This document shows positions 60,818 through 63,274 of a stretch of 63,274 bases of DNA, piece by piece (positions within the stretch are counted from its first letter, which is position 1; each line of letters opens with the position of its first letter). Made by a program: the position numbers and the translations under genes. This DNA is from Streptomyces sp. CoH27. GTDB taxonomy: Bacteria; Actinomycetota; Actinomycetes; Streptomycetales; Streptomycetaceae. The notes under the pieces are model-generated. The model did not search any database. It was not told where the DNA came from and worked only from the letters and a program-made list of their open reading frames with translations. The DNA is taken from the NCBI RefSeq assembly GCF_020181035.1, contig NZ_JAIQYY010000030.1, forward strand, positions 1 to 63,274, read 5' to 3'.

Positions 60818-62926
60818 ATGGCCGAGGCGCACGACGAGCCTGCCGAGCCGCAGCTGGCCCGGCTCGCCGAGCTGCACGGGGTCGCGGTCTCCTACAGCCC
60901 CGCCCCCGGTCGTACCGTCCCGGTCCCCGCCTCCGCCGTGGCCGCCGCGCTGGCCGCCCTCGGCGTCGACATCGACGCGGGCGCCCCGGACGTCGTAGGC
61001 GCCGCCCTCGCCGCCCGGGAACGCGAACTGCGCGAGCGCCTGCTGCCGCCCACGCTGGTCCACTGGACCGGCGCCCCGCCGCCCGCCGCCCTCACCGCAC
61101 TCCCCGCCGGCACCCGGCTCACCGTCGAGACCGAGCAGGGAGAGGAGCGCGAGTGGGACGGGGTCAGCGAACTCCCGCTCGGCGTCCACCGGTTGACCGC
61201 CCTCGCCCCCGACGGACGTACCGGCCGCGTCCACCTCGTCGTCGCCCCCGACCGGCTGCCCACCCCGGCCGGCCGCACCCACGGCCTCCTCGTCCAGCTG
61301 TACTCCCTGCTCTCGCGCCGCTCCTGGGGCATGGGCGACCTCGGTGACCTGGCCGAGCTGGCCGGCTGGGCCGGGCGAACCGCCGGCGCCGGATTCGTGC
61401 AGGTCAACCCGTTGCACGCGGCCGTACCGGGCGCCCCCACCGACCCCTCCCCGTACCGCCCCTCCTCCCGCCGCTTCCCCGACCCCGTGCACCTGCGGAT
61501 CGAGGACATCCCCGAGTACGCGTACGTCGAGCGAGCCGAGGACCGTGAGCGGCTCGGCGGTCTGCTGGAGCGGGCCGGACGGCTGCGCGCCGCCGTGCTC
61601 GACAAGGGCGTCCTCATCGACCGGGACGCCGTGTGGGAACTGAAGCGGGAGGCACTGGAAGCGGTGGTGGCCGTCCCGCTCGCCCCCGGCCGCCAGGCCG
61701 CCTACGACGCTTTCCGCGCCGCCCACGGCCAGGCCCTCACCGACCACGCCACCTGGTACGCCCTCGCCGAGATCCACGGCTCCGACTGGCACGCCTGGCC
61801 GGACGGGCTGCGCGACCCCCGCTCGGCCGCGACCGCGCGGGCCCGCGCGGACCTCGCCGACCGGGTCGAGTTCCACACCCGCCTCGCCTGGCTCACCGAC
61901 GGCCAGCTGCGCACCGCCCAGCGGGTCGCGGCGGAGGCCGGGATGGCGGTCGGGATCGTGCACGACCTCGCCGTCGGCGTGCATCCGCAGGGCGCCGACG
62001 CCTGGGCGCAGCAGGACGTCTTCGCCGTCGGCATGTCCGTCGGCGCCCCGCCCGACGCCTTCAACGCCCGCGGCCAGGACTGGGGCCTGCCGCCCTGGCG
62101 ACCCGACCGGCTCGCCGCCACCGGCCACGCCCCCTACCGCGACCTGCTGCGCGCCCTCTTCCGCTACGCCGGCGCCCTGCGCATCGACCACGTCATGGGC
62201 TTGTTCCGGCTGTGGTGGGTGCCGCGAGGCAGCGCGCCCACGGAGGGCACGTACGTCCGCTACGACGCCGACGCCATGCTCGCGATCCTCGCCCTGGAGG
62301 CCGACCGCGCCGGAGCCGTCGTCATCGGCGAGGACCTGGGCACCGTCGAGCCGGGCGTGCGCGAGACGTTGCAGCGGCGCGGGGTGCTCGGCACCTCGGT
62401 GCTGTGGTTCGAACGGGACTGGGAGGGCGACGGCCGCCCGCTGCCGCCTGAGCGCTGGCGCGCCGACTGCCTGGCCACCGCCACCACCCATGACCTCCCG
62501 CCCACCGCCGCCCGCCTCACCGGCGAACACGTCGGCCTGCGCGACCGCCTGGGCCTGCTCGCCCGCCCGGCCGCCGAGGAGCGGGCGGAGGCCGACGCCG
62601 ACACTGCCGAGTGGCTCGCCCTGCTCGGCAGCCTCGGTCTGCTGGACCGGCCGGCGGCCGGACCGCCCGGCTCCGACGAGGAGGAGGAGATCCGCGCCGT
62701 CCACCGCTTCCTGCTGCGCACCCCGGCCCGGCTGATCGGGATCTGGCTCCCGGACGGCGTCGGCGACCGCCGCCCGCAGAACCTGCCGGGCACCTGGGAC
62801 CAGTACCCGAACTGGCGGCAGCCGATCGCGGACCGCGAGGGCCGCCCGGTGCCGCTGGAGGACCTGACGGCCGCCCCCCGAATGCGCGCGCTGCTCTCCG
62901 TTTTCGCGCAGGTCAAGGACGGGTGA
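60818..62926 (+). CDS. malQ: 4-alpha-glucanotransferase (amylomaltase) MalQ
   Basis: A 702-residue cytoplasmic enzyme that moves glucan chains between maltodextrins in glycogen and maltose metabolism. GH77 features are the RIDHVMGLFRLWWVP segment with the nucleophilic Asp, VIGEDLGTVEP with the acid/base Glu, and TTHDLPPTAA with the third Asp. The N-terminal 150 residues are an extra beta domain as in other actinobacterial MalQ. The ATG directly follows the TAG of the small repeat gene. Confidence 0.95.
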   Translation: MAEAHDEPAEPQLARLAELHGVAVSYSPAPGRTVPVPASAVAAALAALGVDIDAGAPDVVGAALAARERELRERLLPPTLVHWTGAPPPAALTALPAGTRLTVETEQGEEREWDGVSELPLGVHRLTALAPDGRTGRVHLVVAPDRLPTPAGRTHGLLVQLYSLLSRRSWGMGDLGDLAELAGWAGRTAGAGFVQVNPLHAAVPGAPTDPSPYRPSSRRFPDPVHLRIEDIPEYAYVERAEDRERLGGLLERAGRLRAAVLDKGVLIDRDAVWELKREALEAVVAVPLAPGRQAAYDAFRAAHGQALTDHATWYALAEIHGSDWHAWPDGLRDPRSAATARARADLADRVEFHTRLAWLTDGQLRTAQRVAAEAGMAVGIVHDLAVGVHPQGADAWAQQDVFAVGMSVGAPPDAFNARGQDWGLPPWRPDRLAATGHAPYRDLLRALFRYAGALRIDHVMGLFRLWWVPRGSAPTEGTYVRYDADAMLAILALEADRAGAVVIGEDLGTVEPGVRETLQRRGVLGTSVLWFERDWEGDGRPLPPERWRADCLATATTHDLPPTAARLTGEHVGLRDRLGLLARPAAEERAEADADTAEWLALLGSLGLLDRPAAGPPGSDEEEEIRAVHRFLLRTPARLIGIWLPDGVGDRRPQNLPGTWDQYPNWRQPIADREGRPVPLEDLTAAPRMRALLSVFAQVKDG

Positions 62927-62984
62927 GGGGGGCGTATGGGACCCCGGGCGCGCGGCCGTCCGGGTGGTTCGCTAACTTGAGATC

Positions 62985-63263
62985 GTGGACAAGAAGAACG
63001 CCCTGCGCGCCGGCGCCCTGGCCGCCGGTACGACGCTGATGATGCTGCTCATGTCGTCCCCCGCGCTCGCGCTGACCCGCGACGACGGTGACGACCCCGG
63101 CAAGGGCCTGAGCGTCATCCAGACGCTGGGCCTCTATGTGGTGATCCCGCTCGCCCTGTTCGCCGTCATCGCCGGTCTGGTGATGGCGCTGGACAAGTCC
63201 AAGATCAGGACCGTCAAGCCCGCCGCCACCGGCGCCAAGGCGAAGGCCGACGCCAAGGCCTGA
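62985..63263 (+). CDS. Small membrane protein
   Basis: A 92-residue protein with a signal-like N-terminus (LRAGALAAGTTLMMLLMSSP ALA-type site), an acidic short loop (TRDDGDDPGKG), one transmembrane helix (LGLYVVIPLALFAVIAGLVM) and a Lys/Ala-rich cytoplasmic tail. It starts at a GTG 59 bases after malQ. This small membrane protein is common in Streptomyces; function unknown. Confidence 0.7.
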   Translation: MDKKNALRAGALAAGTTLMMLLMSSPALALTRDDGDDPGKGLSVIQTLGLYVVIPLALFAVIAGLVMALDKSKIRTVKPAATGAKAKADAKA

Positions 63264-63274
63264 CCGCACCCCGG

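Overview
The window is Streptomyces chromosome: overall G+C is high, codons end mostly in G or C, starts are often GTG, genes are translationally coupled by ATGA/GTGA overlaps, and the core genes are actinobacterial (PknG/GlnX signalling, SsbB, EttA, DynA/DynB-like GTPases, CsnR operon, TraSA/RepSA mobile element). About 20 kb near the left end is a mobile element; the rest is chromosome.

Region 1 (1-3.4 kb): the end of an acyl-CoA carboxylase biotin-carrying chain, a 4'-phosphopantetheinyl transferase, a SRPBCC/cyclase-type protein, a secreted Gly/Asp-rich protein and a GYD-domain protein.

Region 2 (3.97-23.95 kb): an actinomycete integrative and conjugative element (AICE) of the pSAM2 type in the 3' part of a tRNA-Arg(TCT) gene. 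A 48-bp core (4129-4176 and 23901-23948) marks the ends. The right half is the conserved backbone: Pif-like Nudix protein, KorSA-like GntR repressor with three operator-like palindromes, TraSA, Spd genes, RepSA, Xis and Int. The left half is cargo: a divergent GntR/small-gene operon with paired CTAG operators, small hypothetical genes, a GIY-YIG protein, and a 1121-residue, AT-richer, NLR-like protein (DUF4297/Cap4-type nuclease, NB-ARC ATPase, TPR repeats) that I read as an antiphage gene. A 209-bp imperfect repeat, of which the att core is only the end, lies on both sides, and an IS701 remnant sits to its left. This suggests that a related element occupied the site earlier.

Region 3 (24.2-36.1 kb): dynA-dynB-like GTPases, ssbB, a sortase-anchored thioester-domain protein, an L7/L12-C-terminal-like protein, a short S1 protein, EttA, a thioesterase, a truncated haemoglobin and a methyltransferase. 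Three genes here have short tandem duplications at or just after their 3' ends.

Region 4 (36.1-46.9 kb, minus strand): a signalling cluster in transcription order GlnX, GlnH, coiled-coil protein, PknG, PP2C phosphatase, VWA protein, FHA protein. It looks like an enlarged version of the mycobacterial GlnH-GlnX-PknG amino-acid sensing pathway, with a built-in phosphatase and FHA reader.

Region 5 (47.1-53.8 kb, minus strand): a complete csnR-E-F-G-H-K type operon for chitosan-oligosaccharide uptake and breakdown, with the expected CsnR palindrome in front of csnR.

Region 6 (54-63.3 kb): a Uma2 nuclease-fold protein, a MscS channel, an HNH endonuclease, a DUF397 remnant, an uncharacterised ABC exporter with a small secreted protein upstream, a repeat-containing small protein coupled to MalQ, and a small membrane protein.
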